From NCBI GenBank assembly GCA_050734155.1, contig JBOHUD010000100.1:1-64000 (forward strand): DNA of 64,000 nt, given 5' to 3'. This document shows, piece after piece, positions 19,496 to 27,998 of the stretch. The notes beneath the pieces are model-generated. The model ran no database searches, was not told the DNA's origin, and saw only the letters and a list, made by a program, of their open reading frames with translations. The stretch is from Aeolococcus sp050734155. Lineage in GTDB: Bacteria; Chloroflexota; Dormibacteria; Aeolococcales; Aeolococcaceae. The stretch's first letter is position 1, and each line of letters begins with the position of its first letter. A program made the position numbers and the translations under genes.

Positions 19496-20677
19496 TCACA
19501 CCGTTGAGCCGGCGGCGCGGGCCGCGGACAGCACCTCCTCACAGACCGCGGGGATCCCGTTTTGGTCGGCGGCGCGCTGGGTCAGCACCACCACGGTGAG
19601 ATCCTGCGATGGCACGTTCGTCCACGCCGTGCCGAACCCGCCTGCCCATGTGTAGCTCCCGTCGTCGAGCACGGCCAGCCCGTATCCCCAGCCGTGGTCG
19701 TCCAGGAAGCTGAAACCGGGCCAGACGTTGGTTCGCTGGGCTGCGGTCAGCTGGTCGCGGGTCATCTCTGTGACGGTTGTCGACCTCAGCACGGGGCTGC
19801 CCCCGCGCATCAGCATCCGCCCGAAGGCGACCACATCGTCGACGGTCGACAGCAATCCGCCGCTGCCGTCGTGGAACAGCGGTGGCCGCGACCACTGACC
19901 ATCCGGCGGGTCGCTGACCACGAGCTGCCCATCACGATTCTCGTAGGCGGTGGCGAGCCGGTGGGTCTGTGGCGTATGGAACCACGTGTCATCCATGCCC
20001 AGCGGGCCGAGCACCCGGTCGCGCAGGACATCCTCAAACGGGGCTCCGGCAGCGCGAGCGACCAGCACACCGAGCACCTGCGATGCTGACGAGTAGAGCC
20101 ACCGCTCGCCCGGCTGGGCCAGCAGGGGCAGCTCACCGAGCCGCGCCATCCAGGTGTCCGGGTCGGGCATGGTGGCGGGCTGGGGAGGCCCGAAGGTCGA
20201 CAGCTCCCGTTCCATCGCCGCGCTGAGGATCGGCCACGGCTCAGCCGCCATGAACATGGCCCCCTGCATCCCGAAGCCCCAGGTGAACGTGAGCAGGTCG
20301 CGCACCGTGATCGAGCGCCGCGCCGGGACGGTGTCGTCGAGGGCCCCGTGCGGGCTGCGCAGCACCCGCCGGCGGGCCAGCTCGGGAAGCAGCTCATCGA
20401 CCGCCGCGTCGAGGTGCAGCACCCCCTCATCGACAAGCGAGAGCACGGCAGCCGCTGTCATCGGCTTGGTGTTCGACGACAACCGGAACAGCGTGTCGCG
20501 CCGCATCGGTGAACCGTCGACCGCCATCCCGCCCGCCACCGTGACGTGCACGCTCTCACCGCGGGCCACCGCGGCCACGACCCCCGGCGCCTGACCTTCG
20601 TCCACGGCACGCTGCACGATCTCATCGACCCGCGCGAGCATGGCGCCGTCGAGCTCTTTTTGGGCGCCGCCGTCCAT
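19496..20677 (-). CDS. Serine hydrolase, beta-lactamase (class C/EstB) fold
   Basis: 393 aa from ATG 20677, with TAGTGT 8 nt upstream; GTG 20689 is an in-frame alternative. The active-site SxxK is in FRLSSNTKPMTAA, the second motif YxS/N is in RWLYSSASQVLG, and a third Lys/His-Thr-Gly-like motif corresponds to YTWAGGFGT. Family members hydrolyse esters or D-amino-acid peptides; true beta-lactamase activity is uncommon. No signal peptide is evident, suggesting a cytoplasmic esterase-like role. Divergent from the transhydrogenase-like gene. Confidence 0.9.
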   Translation of the reverse strand: MDGGAQKELDGAMLARVDEIVQRAVDEGQAPGVVAAVARGESVHVTVAGGMAVDGSPMRRDTLFRLSSNTKPMTAAAVLSLVDEGVLHLDAAVDELLPELARRRVLRSPHGALDDTVPARRSITVRDLLTFTWGFGMQGAMFMAAEPWPILSAAMERELSTFGPPQPATMPDPDTWMARLGELPLLAQPGERWLYSSASQVLGVLVARAAGAPFEDVLRDRVLGPLGMDDTWFHTPQTHRLATAYENRDGQLVVSDPPDGQWSRPPLFHDGSGGLLSTVDDVVAFGRMLMRGGSPVLRSTTVTEMTRDQLTAAQRTNVWPGFSFLDDHGWGYGLAVLDDGSYTWAGGFGTAWTNVPSQDLTVVVLTQRAADQNGIPAVCEEVLSAARAAGSTV

Positions 20678-20685
20678 GAGGGCCC

Positions 20686-20716
20686 ACACTAGCCGATGCC
20701 GGAGCGCCGATACACT
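20686..20716. promoter_or_regulatory. Back-to-back -10 boxes for divergent leaderless genes
   Basis: TAGTGT on the minus strand (20686-20691) is 8 nt from ATG 20677, and TACACT on the plus strand (20711-20716) is 7 nt from TTG 20724. The two promoters are only about 20 bp apart, so both genes probably share regulatory DNA. Confidence 0.5.
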
Positions 20717-20723
20717 GGGCGGC

Positions 20724-22127
20724 TTGACCGACAGCTACGACCTGGTCGTGATCGGCGCCGGGCCGGCCGGTGAGAAGGCGGCCACGCACGCCGCGTATTT
20801 CGGGGCACGCACCGCCATCGTCGAGCGCTCCCGGCGCGTCGGTGGCACTGCGGTCAGCCGCGGCGGCATTCCCAGCAAGACGCTGCGCGAGACGGCGCTG
20901 TACATCACCGGCTTTCGCCGCCGCGAGCTGTACGGGGTCAGCGCCTCGCTGGACCCGACGATCGCCCTCGACGTTCTCCGCCACCGCGCCACCGGCGTGG
21001 TCGAGGGCATGACGCGGCTGGTGGAGCTCAACCTGGGACGCCATGGCATCGACGTTGTTCATGGCCTCGCGCAGATCGTCGCCGGTCCCGCGGTGCGCAT
21101 CGCCGGCGCCGATGGCTCGGCCCGCACCCTGCACGCTGGGGCCATCCTGGTCGCCACCGGCAGCCGCCCGTTCCATCCCCCAGGCATCCCCTTCGACGAT
21201 CCCGACGTGCACGACTCCGATGATCTGCTCGCCATCCGCCAGCCGTTCGGCAGCATCTTGGTCATCGGCGGGAGTGCCGTCGGCGCGGAGTACGCGTCCA
21301 TCTTCACCGCGCTGGGGCTGCGCGTGACCCTGGTGGACGTCTGCCCGAGGCTGGTCCCGATGCTCGATTCCGAGATCTCCAGCCTGCTCGCTGCAGCCTT
21401 CACCGACATGGGGATGGATCTCCGCCTGGGCAGGACCGCCACGACCGTCGGCCGCTTCGGCGATCACCCGCAGGTGACCCTCGACGACGGCGACATCCTC
21501 GCCGCCGACAAGGTCCTGGTGGCAGCTGGACGCGCGGGCAACACCGAGGGCCTGGGCCTCGCGGAGGCGGGCGTGCAACTCGACGAGCGGGGCCGGATCG
21601 TCGTCGACGCCAACTACCACACCACCGCCGAGGGCGTCTGGGCGGCTGGGGACGTCATTGGGCCGCCCGCCCTGGCCTCCGTCGCGGTCGAGCAGGGGCG
21701 CCGCGCCGCATCACACGCTCTGCGCACGGCGTACCACACCGTGGAGCCGTCGCCGGCGCCGGCCGGCATCTACTCGATCCCCGAGGCAGCGATGATCGGG
21801 CTAACCGAGGATGAGGCGAAGGAGTCGGGGATCGACCACGTGGTCGGGCGCGGCTGGTTCCACAGCAATGCCCGTGCCACCATCGCGGGCAGCACCGATG
21901 GGCTCGTCAAGCTCCTGGTCGCGCCGCAGAGCGGACGGCTCCTCGGCGTCCACATCATCGGCGAGATTGCTTCCGAGCTCATCCACCAGGGGCAGGCGGT
22001 GCTCCACTTCGGGGGCACGGTGGAATACCTGGCGCACACCTCCTTCAACGTGCCCACGTGGGGGGAGGCGTACCGCTACGCGGCCTTCGACGCCCTCGAC
22101 CGCATCGAGCGGCCGCCGCCGCGCTGA
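20724..22127 (+). CDS. FAD pyridine-nucleotide transhydrogenase-like, no redox Cys
   Basis: 467 aa from TTG 20724. FAD-binding VVIGAGPAGEKAA at the N-terminus, NAD(P)-binding ILVIGGSAVGAEYASIF at about 180 and GVWAAGDV at about 310 show the class I disulfide-oxidoreductase fold, with the dimerisation domain to the end. The redox motif GGxCxxxGCIPSK reads GGTAVSRGGIPSK, so both cysteines are missing. SthA-type soluble transhydrogenases also lack the disulfide, which fits hydride transfer between NADPH and NAD+. Disulfide reductase activity is excluded. The C-terminal His-Glu pair of glutathione reductases is also absent. Confidence 0.85.
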   Translation: MTDSYDLVVIGAGPAGEKAATHAAYFGARTAIVERSRRVGGTAVSRGGIPSKTLRETALYITGFRRRELYGVSASLDPTIALDVLRHRATGVVEGMTRLVELNLGRHGIDVVHGLAQIVAGPAVRIAGADGSARTLHAGAILVATGSRPFHPPGIPFDDPDVHDSDDLLAIRQPFGSILVIGGSAVGAEYASIFTALGLRVTLVDVCPRLVPMLDSEISSLLAAAFTDMGMDLRLGRTATTVGRFGDHPQVTLDDGDILAADKVLVAAGRAGNTEGLGLAEAGVQLDERGRIVVDANYHTTAEGVWAAGDVIGPPALASVAVEQGRRAASHALRTAYHTVEPSPAPAGIYSIPEAAMIGLTEDEAKESGIDHVVGRGWFHSNARATIAGSTDGLVKLLVAPQSGRLLGVHIIGEIASELIHQGQAVLHFGGTVEYLAHTSFNVPTWGEAYRYAAFDALDRIERPPPR

Positions 22128-22202
22128 CCTCGAGTTCGCCGGTGTGTGAGGATGCAAATTTCATAAGACAGGACTCTAGTCAATTTCCGGCCGCGCGAGC
22201 AC

Positions 22203-22853
22203 GTGGCACCCATGCCTAGCCGGGCCTATCACTCGGCGCTGCGCGACAAGCAGGCGGCGAGGACACGGCAGCGCATCCTCGACTCGGCGCGGCGGCTGCT
22301 CCGCGAGAGGGGATACGCGGGGACGACCATCGAGGCCATCTCCGCGGGCGCACGTGTGGCTCCCCAGACCGTCTACTCAGTGTTCGGATCGAAGCGCGCG
22401 GTGCTTGCGGGCCTGCTCACCCAGGCGGCGTTCAATCCGCGGTATCGGAAGCTTCTGCAACGGCTCCTGGCGACCTCCAATTCCCAGGAGCAGCTGCGAA
22501 TCGCAGCACAGATGATTCGCCGGGTGCACGAGTCGGAACGCGACGAGGTCGAGCTCCTGCGGGGAGCGGGGACAGTGGCCCCGGAGCTGGCCGCGCTGGA
22601 GCGGCGACGCGAGCAGGAGCGGCGCCAGAGGGAGACGCCCCTGATCGACGCCCTGGTCGGGCGGGGCCACCTGCGCGCCGGGCTGACACCGGCGCACGCC
22701 GGCGACGTGTTCTGGGCGCTGACCGGGCCGGAGCTGTACCGTCTGCTCGTCCTTCAGCAGGGGTGGCCGGCTGACGCCTACGAGGCTTGGCTGGCCGACC
22801 TGCTCGTGGTCTCTCTGCTCTCACCGGAGGCTGCGCAGCTGCCGCCCAGCTGA
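22203..22853 (+). CDS. TetR/AcrR-family regulator
   Basis: 216 aa; GTG 22203 or ATG 22212. The N-terminal DNA-binding domain is clear: ARTRQRILDSARRLLRERGYAGTTIEAISAGARVAPQTVYSVFGSKRAVLAGLL. The ligand domain (from about 70) is Arg/Glu-rich. Only 75 nt separate it from the upstream flavoprotein gene, both on the plus strand; a TCATAAGACAGG stretch between them may carry a promoter. Target unknown. Confidence 0.92.
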   Translation: MAPMPSRAYHSALRDKQAARTRQRILDSARRLLRERGYAGTTIEAISAGARVAPQTVYSVFGSKRAVLAGLLTQAAFNPRYRKLLQRLLATSNSQEQLRIAAQMIRRVHESERDEVELLRGAGTVAPELAALERRREQERRQRETPLIDALVGRGHLRAGLTPAHAGDVFWALTGPELYRLLVLQQGWPADAYEAWLADLLVVSLLSPEAAQLPPS

Positions 22854-22910
22854 TCGGCCATCACGCCTTGCCGATGCGGCGTCGAAAGCGCTCGACGGCG
22901 ATGGCGACGG

Positions 22911-23246
22911 TCATGGCCTTCCGGGCCGCGAGGGGTTGGCGAACCCGACCACCCGGTTGGCGCACACCGCCACGTGCTCGCGGGCGAGGTGCCGGGCCTG
23001 GGCCCGCTCATGCCCCGGCGTCAGCCGGCCGCTGGCGTTGACGACGCGCCACCACGGCAGACCCTCGGAGTGCGCCAGGACCCAGCCAACCGCTCGCGCC
23101 GCACCGGGATGACCGGCGCGCAACGCCACCTCGGCGTAGGTGGCCACCTCGCCAACGTCCAGGGCGGCGACCACGTCGTGGACACGGGCGCTGAACCCGC
23201 CGGCTGCCGGCGATCCCGGCGGGGCGACCACGCAGATCTCTTCCAC
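22911..23246 (-). CDS. Alkyltransferase-like (ATL/MGMT-fold) protein
   Basis: 111 aa from GTG 23246 with GGAG 5 nt before it; the much longer open frame upstream is antisense to the next gene. Seen: VHDVVAALDVGEVATYAEVALRAGHPGAARAVGWVL and GLPWWRVVNASGRL. In MGMT the sequence at this point is PCHRV with the alkyl-accepting Cys; here it is PWWRV. Family knowledge: Trp- or Ala-substituted ATL proteins bind O6-alkylguanine and hand it to nucleotide excision repair instead of removing the alkyl group. Confidence 0.88.
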   Translation of the reverse strand: MEEICVVAPPGSPAAGGFSARVHDVVAALDVGEVATYAEVALRAGHPGAARAVGWVLAHSEGLPWWRVVNASGRLTPGHERAQARHLAREHVAVCANRVVGFANPSRPGRP

Positions 23247-23296
23247 ACCATCTCCACCATGAGGCTGGCGATGAGTATCAGCCCGAGCGCAACCCA

Positions 23297-24925
23297 TCAG
23301 GGGCACCCGCCGCGATCGTCGTGCCAGGCCGTGGCCAGACCGCTCCTGGTGTAGATCACCTGTCCCAGGGCGCCGTAGACGCACGTCCACCCCGGCGTGT
23401 GCTGCAGCAGGGTGGGAAGAGCGCCGCCGCGAGCCTGCCAGACCGTCTGCACGTGTTCGGCGTCTAGGATCGACAGTGCGTCGGGGCGTGCGGCCACGGC
23501 GTCGAGATACTCCTGGAAGATCCGCGGGCCGATGGTGTACACGTCGCCCCAGATGAAGACCGGGTGGTACGTGCACGGTCGCGGCGCTCCGCGCACCATC
23601 TCGAACAGCAGCCACCCGGCGCTGCCGTAGGGCTCGAGCACGTTGGAGGCGGGGGTCGCGCACACGGCGTCCGCGACCGCGACAGGGTAGGCCGCGCCCC
23701 TGTCGTCGTTGAGCGGATCAGCGATGCGCTGGGCGATCAGCACGCCGCTGACCGCCGTGACCGCGGCCAGCACCAGCGCGCAGAAGGGCATCGCCAGCGC
23801 CGAGGCGCGGCGCCGCAGCAGACCGATCTCCGTGGCCCACGCGTCCAGCCCGTCGACCAGCAGCGGTGCGGTCAGCACCACCAGGAGCGACAGGTTGCGC
23901 ACCGCGTACAGGGTCAGGACCAGCCCCGCCGCGGCCAGGAGGACGTCGGCCAGTGGCACCCGCCGAGCCCGCGAGCCTGCCAGCACCAAAAGGGCGACCA
24001 GGATGGCCAGCGGGAGGAAGGTGGGGTCGTGGAAGCTCGGCGAGCGCCATTCGTCGAGGTTGGCCTGGGCGACCGGGTTGGCGAGCAGCCCGCCCGCGTA
24101 CAGCAGCACCGAGTAGCCGTTGGGGTTCAGGCCGATCGACGCCACCGATGCCGCCAGGACCAGCGCCAGGGACCGTGTGCGCGGCGGCCGCGGTGACCGC
24201 GCCGAACCCGCGCGGCGTTCGATGACCTCCGCCACGGTGACCACCAGGAAGAGGCCGAGCCCGACGCTGAACCCACCGTGCAGGTTGCTCCACACGCAGA
24301 ACAGCGGCACGCACCACCAGATCACCCGGCCGCCGGCGCGGCGATGGCGATCGAGGATGAGGAGCAGCAGTGCGCTGAAGGTGAAGGTGAACATCTGCGA
24401 GCGCGGCCCGAAGGTGGAGACGGCCACCGCGAGCGCCAGCGCGCCCACCGCCGCCAGCACCGCCGGCGACCGCGTGTAGGCGCGCGCCCGGTGCAGGGCG
24501 ATCCCCAGCCCCAGCACCGTGACCACGGCCATGAGGCAGATCACAGCCCCCATGCCGAGGTGCAGGAGCAGCGCGTAGATGACCTCGCTGCCCCACTCCT
24601 GGGTGATGAACGGATGCCCGGTCGCGGTGAAGGTGAAGGGATCCACGCGGGGGAAGCTGCCGTCCAGGATGCGGTCGCCGACCAGGACGTGCCACCAGAA
24701 GTCGGGATCGAACTGCGCCTGCACGGTGAAGCTCACCCCCAGCACCGCGACGCAGAGAAGTGCGAGCACGCCCGGCCGGCGCAAGAACGGGAGCCACTCG
24801 CAGGCCCTCCGGAACGCGGAGCCGGGGGGTGCCGGCGCCGAGCCGAGCGCGCCGGACGGCGTCGCTCCGTCCCCGCGGTTGGGGGCGGTGGGCGGTGCGA
24901 CTGCACTCGTACGGGTCAGGGCCAT
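23297..24925 (-). CDS. Polytopic membrane protein, glycosyltransferase-C-like
   Basis: 542 aa from ATG 24925, 7 nt after a TAGGGT box. About ten hydrophobic segments follow an N-terminal cytosolic tail. Between TM1 and TM2 lies FDPDFWWHVLVGDRILDG...DPFTFTATGHPFITQEW, an acidic outer loop like the D/E-rich loop of GT-C lipid-linked-sugar transferases. The C-terminal 130 residues (from ATPASNVLEPYGSAGWLLFEM) are soluble, probably extracytoplasmic, with YHPVFIWGDVYT. Function is not assigned by sequence alone; a polyprenyl-sugar transferase is the best guess. Confidence 0.6.
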   Translation of the reverse strand: MALTRTSAVAPPTAPNRGDGATPSGALGSAPAPPGSAFRRACEWLPFLRRPGVLALLCVAVLGVSFTVQAQFDPDFWWHVLVGDRILDGSFPRVDPFTFTATGHPFITQEWGSEVIYALLLHLGMGAVICLMAVVTVLGLGIALHRARAYTRSPAVLAAVGALALAVAVSTFGPRSQMFTFTFSALLLLILDRHRRAGGRVIWWCVPLFCVWSNLHGGFSVGLGLFLVVTVAEVIERRAGSARSPRPPRTRSLALVLAASVASIGLNPNGYSVLLYAGGLLANPVAQANLDEWRSPSFHDPTFLPLAILVALLVLAGSRARRVPLADVLLAAAGLVLTLYAVRNLSLLVVLTAPLLVDGLDAWATEIGLLRRRASALAMPFCALVLAAVTAVSGVLIAQRIADPLNDDRGAAYPVAVADAVCATPASNVLEPYGSAGWLLFEMVRGAPRPCTYHPVFIWGDVYTIGPRIFQEYLDAVAARPDALSILDAEHVQTVWQARGGALPTLLQHTPGWTCVYGALGQVIYTRSGLATAWHDDRGGCP

Positions 24926-24932
24926 CGAACGC

Positions 24933-24938
24933 ACCCTA
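24933..24938 (-). promoter_or_regulatory. -10 box (TAGGGT)
   Basis: TAGGGT on the minus strand, 7 nt from ATG 24925; fits a leaderless transcript of the membrane-protein gene. Confidence 0.45.
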
Positions 24939-25062
24939 TACGGGGTCGGAGCCCGCTGCCACCGGCTGGTACCGGTTCGTGTTCGATCTGCCACCGGCGT
25001 GCTCTTTCGGCGCGCCTGATCCGTTGATGGTTCGTTGACGCCCTCTGTCCCAGAGTTGGGCT

Positions 25063-25341
25063 GTGCCTCCGGATCACCCAGTCGGCGTCGACCCTGCCGC
25101 GCTCTTCGGACTCCGCGTGCTCTCATCGTCGGGCGCGGTGCTCGGCCGCATCACCGCGGTGATCCACCACGGGCGGGGATGCGACGCGCTCGTGGAACGC
25201 CGTCGGTGGTTGCGTGTGCGTGTTCTGCGGTTGGACCTCGACGAGCTGGCTGCGGAGGAGGGCGGGACGCTGCGCCACCGCCCGCGGCTGCGCCGCGTGG
25301 CGCCGCCGGCCGGCGGCCCCGGTGATGACGCCGTTGCCTGA
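25063..25341 (+). CDS. Small PRC-barrel-like protein
   Basis: 92 aa from GTG 25063. The segment LFGLRVLSSSGAVLGRITAV...RRRWLRVRVLRLDLDEL has the strand pattern of a PRC-barrel (xVxDxxGxxLGRV). The last 25 residues are basic and low-complexity. It overlaps the KimA-like transporter start by 17 nt and is probably co-translated with it, so it may be an accessory or regulatory subunit. The assignment rests on pattern only. Confidence 0.5.
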   Translation: MPPDHPVGVDPAALFGLRVLSSSGAVLGRITAVIHHGRGCDALVERRRWLRVRVLRLDLDELAAEEGGTLRHRPRLRRVAPPAGGPGDDAVA

Positions 25342-27562
25342 GGACGCCGGCGCCGACCCGCCTCCCGAGACGGGGCGGACGGCATCCGATGGCCGGGGGC
25401 CGATGGCGTCGCTTCCGCCCGCCGAGGCGGAGGCGCTGCGCCAGGCCGGCAGGGCATGGGAGGCGCTGCCGGCGGCGACCGGCCCCCCCTCCATCTGGCC
25501 GATCTCCCCGGACCTGGGCGCCATCGAGCGCCGCAGCGGACCTCCGGATGCGCGCTACGTGCGCATCATCCGCTCCGAGAGGCTCGGCTTCGACCGCCTG
25601 GCACCGGGTCTGCTCCAGGCAACCCCGCAGTCCGCCGCCCAGACTCATGGGCTGGCGCATGTCCGGGCGCGGCTGCGCAACACACTCATCGGGGCTCCGC
25701 TGAGCACCAGCCAGTACACCCAGGAGCGGCTCACCAAGATCAAGGCGCTCGCCGTGCTGTCATCGGACGCGCTGTCGTCGGTGGCCTACGCGACCGAGCA
25801 GATCCTGGTCGTCCTCGCCCTCGCCGGCGCCGCCAGCCTGGGCGTGTCGCTGGAGGCGATGGCGGCAATCGTGATCCTGCTCGCGTTCGTCGTCCTCAGC
25901 TATCGCCAGACGATCCGCGCCTACCCCAAGGGCGGTGGTTCCTACATCGTCGCCAAGGACAACCTCGGTCCGATGTTCGGCCTCATCGCCGCCGCCGCGC
26001 TCATGACCGACTATGTGCTCACCGTTGCGGTGTCCGTGGCCAGCGGCGTCGACCAGATCCAGAGCGCGATCCCGGCAGCGGCCTCGCAGCGCGTGGGCAT
26101 CTGCATCGGCCTGATCGCTGTGATCATGGTGGGCAACCTGCGCGGCATCCGCGAGTCCGGCTCGATCTTCGCCGCTCCCACCTACCTGTTCATCGGGGCG
26201 ATGTTCCTCATGCTGATCACCCTGGTGGTGCGTGGCCTCACCGGATCGATGCTCCCGGCCAGCGCCACCGCGGCGATCCACGGCACCGAGAGCCTGACCA
26301 TCTTCCTGGTGCTGCGGGCGTTCGCCTCCGGCTGCACGGCGCTCACCGGCGTGGAGGCGATCAGCGACGGGGTGCCGGCGTTCAAGCCACCGGAGTGGCG
26401 CAACGCGCGCATCACGCTCAGCGTCATGGGGGTGATCCTGGCGACCATGTTCATCGGCGTCACCATCGCCGCTCAGCAGCTCGGCCTGCGCCCCTTCGAC
26501 GCCACGCATCCCCAGTGCGCCGCGGTGGCCTCGGGAGCGAGCTGCACGTACCAGAGCATCCTCGCCCAGCTGGCCACCCACGCCTTCGGCAGCGGATCCA
26601 TCCTGTTCGTGGTCGTCGCCGTGGCCACCACCCTGATCCTCATCCTCGCCGCCAACACCTCGTTCTCGGACTTTCCCCGCCTGCTGTTCTTCCTGGCGCG
26701 GGACGACTACGCGCCACATCAGTTCCGGCGGATGGGTGACCGGCTCGCCTACAGCAACGGCATCGTGGTCCTGGGGCTGCTGGCGATGCTCCTCGAGGTG
26801 CTCTTCAGCGCCAATGTCGCCGCTCTCATCCCGCTCTACGCGGTGGGGGTGTTCCTCGCCTTCACCATGTCGCAGGCAGGCATGGTGGTGCGCTGGCTGA
26901 GACGGCGCGAACCCGGTTGGCGCCGCGGGCTGCCGCTCAACTTCATCGGCATGTGCCTGACCGGGCTCGTCTTCATGGTCTTCGGGGCCACCAAGCTCCT
27001 CGAGGGTGCCTGGGTGGTGATCCTCATCATCCCCACGCTGGTGGCGATCTTCCGCGCCATCCACCGTCACTATGTGGACGTGGCGGCGCACGTGGCCTCG
27101 GAGATCCCGGCCCGCCCCATCGCCGTGCAGGCCACCTTCATCGTGCCCATCACCAATCTCAACGCCATCGCCCTGGAGACGCTGACCATGGCGCGGACGT
27201 TCTCACCGACTGTCCTCGCCGTCCATGTCTGTGACAGCGAGGAGCACACAGCGGAGCTGCGGGCGCGCTGGGAGGCGTGGGGCAACCATGTTCCTCTGAC
27301 GATCATCGACACGCCGTTCCGCTCCTACATCCGGCCGCTCCTGGCGTACCTCGACGCCATCGACCGGCAGCGCCCCGACGACACCCTGGTGGTCGTGGTG
27401 CCGGAGCTGGTGTCCAACCGCTGGTGGCACAACCTCCTGCACAACCAGACGGCGCTGCGCCTCAAGGCGGCGCTGCTGTTCCGTCACCGCACGGTGGTGA
27501 TGAACGTGCCCTACCACATCTCCCACGCGCATCCCTCCGGCGAGGACGCCGATGCCCTCTGA
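25325..27562 (+). CDS. APC-superfamily transporter, KimA (YdaO)-like
   Basis: 745 aa from ATG 25325; starts further upstream overlap the small gene and were not used. A roughly 130-residue cytosolic N-terminus ends in QERLTKIKALAVLSSDALSSVAYATEQIL, close to the conserved start of KimA-type potassium importers. Twelve hydrophobic segments follow, then a cytosolic C-terminal domain (from about 590) with IVPITNLNAIALETLTMARTF and VVVPELVSNRWWHNLLHNQTALRLK, typical of the KimA C-terminal domain that senses c-di-AMP in Bacillus. Likely a proton-coupled K+ importer; an amino-acid permease is the alternative. No ydaO riboswitch was recognised upstream. Confidence 0.85.
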   Translation: MTPLPEDAGADPPPETGRTASDGRGPMASLPPAEAEALRQAGRAWEALPAATGPPSIWPISPDLGAIERRSGPPDARYVRIIRSERLGFDRLAPGLLQATPQSAAQTHGLAHVRARLRNTLIGAPLSTSQYTQERLTKIKALAVLSSDALSSVAYATEQILVVLALAGAASLGVSLEAMAAIVILLAFVVLSYRQTIRAYPKGGGSYIVAKDNLGPMFGLIAAAALMTDYVLTVAVSVASGVDQIQSAIPAAASQRVGICIGLIAVIMVGNLRGIRESGSIFAAPTYLFIGAMFLMLITLVVRGLTGSMLPASATAAIHGTESLTIFLVLRAFASGCTALTGVEAISDGVPAFKPPEWRNARITLSVMGVILATMFIGVTIAAQQLGLRPFDATHPQCAAVASGASCTYQSILAQLATHAFGSGSILFVVVAVATTLILILAANTSFSDFPRLLFFLARDDYAPHQFRRMGDRLAYSNGIVVLGLLAMLLEVLFSANVAALIPLYAVGVFLAFTMSQAGMVVRWLRRREPGWRRGLPLNFIGMCLTGLVFMVFGATKLLEGAWVVILIIPTLVAIFRAIHRHYVDVAAHVASEIPARPIAVQATFIVPITNLNAIALETLTMARTFSPTVLAVHVCDSEEHTAELRARWEAWGNHVPLTIIDTPFRSYIRPLLAYLDAIDRQRPDDTLVVVVPELVSNRWWHNLLHNQTALRLKAALLFRHRTVVMNVPYHISHAHPSGEDADAL

Positions 27563-27597
27563 CCGAGGCGGGCGCCGCCAGGGCTTGGCGCGGCGGC

Positions 27598-27969
27598 TCA
27601 GTGGCGCAGGCGGGTCTGTTCGATGTCGGCGTGGCTCATGCCGAAGTAGTGGGCCACCTCGTGGAGCACGGTGTCGTGGACCTGGTCGACCAGCTCCTCG
27701 TGCGTCCTGGACCAGTGCTCGATGTGGCCCTGGAGCAACACGATCCTCTTCGGGTATGAGTAGCCGCTGAACACCGAGTCCTCGGCACCCTCGTAGAAGC
27801 CGAGGACGTGGATGTCGATGTCGTTCTCACGGTCGTCGTCGGTTGCGGCCGGCTGGACGGTGATGATCAGGTTGTCCGCGTCCATCCGCGCGCGCAGCGG
27901 GGCCGGGATGCTGTCGAGCGCATCCGCGGCGATGCGCTCGAACTCATCTGGGGGGACGCGGTACGGCAC
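27598..27969 (-). CDS. Small zincin metallopeptidase (PF06262-like)
   Basis: 123 aa from GTG 27969. The zinc motif HEVAHYFGMSH (HExxHxxGxxH) is at about 104-114, followed by a short tail ending in His. RIVLLQGHIEHW and the acidic EELVDQVHDTVLHE stretch are typical of the short bacterial 'metallopeptidase family protein' group. No signal peptide, so cytoplasmic. Physiological substrate unknown. Convergent with the KimA-like gene. Confidence 0.9.
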   Translation of the reverse strand: MPYRVPPDEFERIAADALDSIPAPLRARMDADNLIITVQPAATDDDRENDIDIHVLGFYEGAEDSVFSGYSYPKRIVLLQGHIEHWSRTHEELVDQVHDTVLHEVAHYFGMSHADIEQTRLRH

Positions 27970-27998
27970 TGCCGATCACGCTCCCGCCGCGGCGCGGA

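Noticed and set aside
24926..25062. ydaO (c-di-AMP) riboswitch before the KimA-like transporter
   Set aside because: Intergenic space is too short and no conserved core seen.
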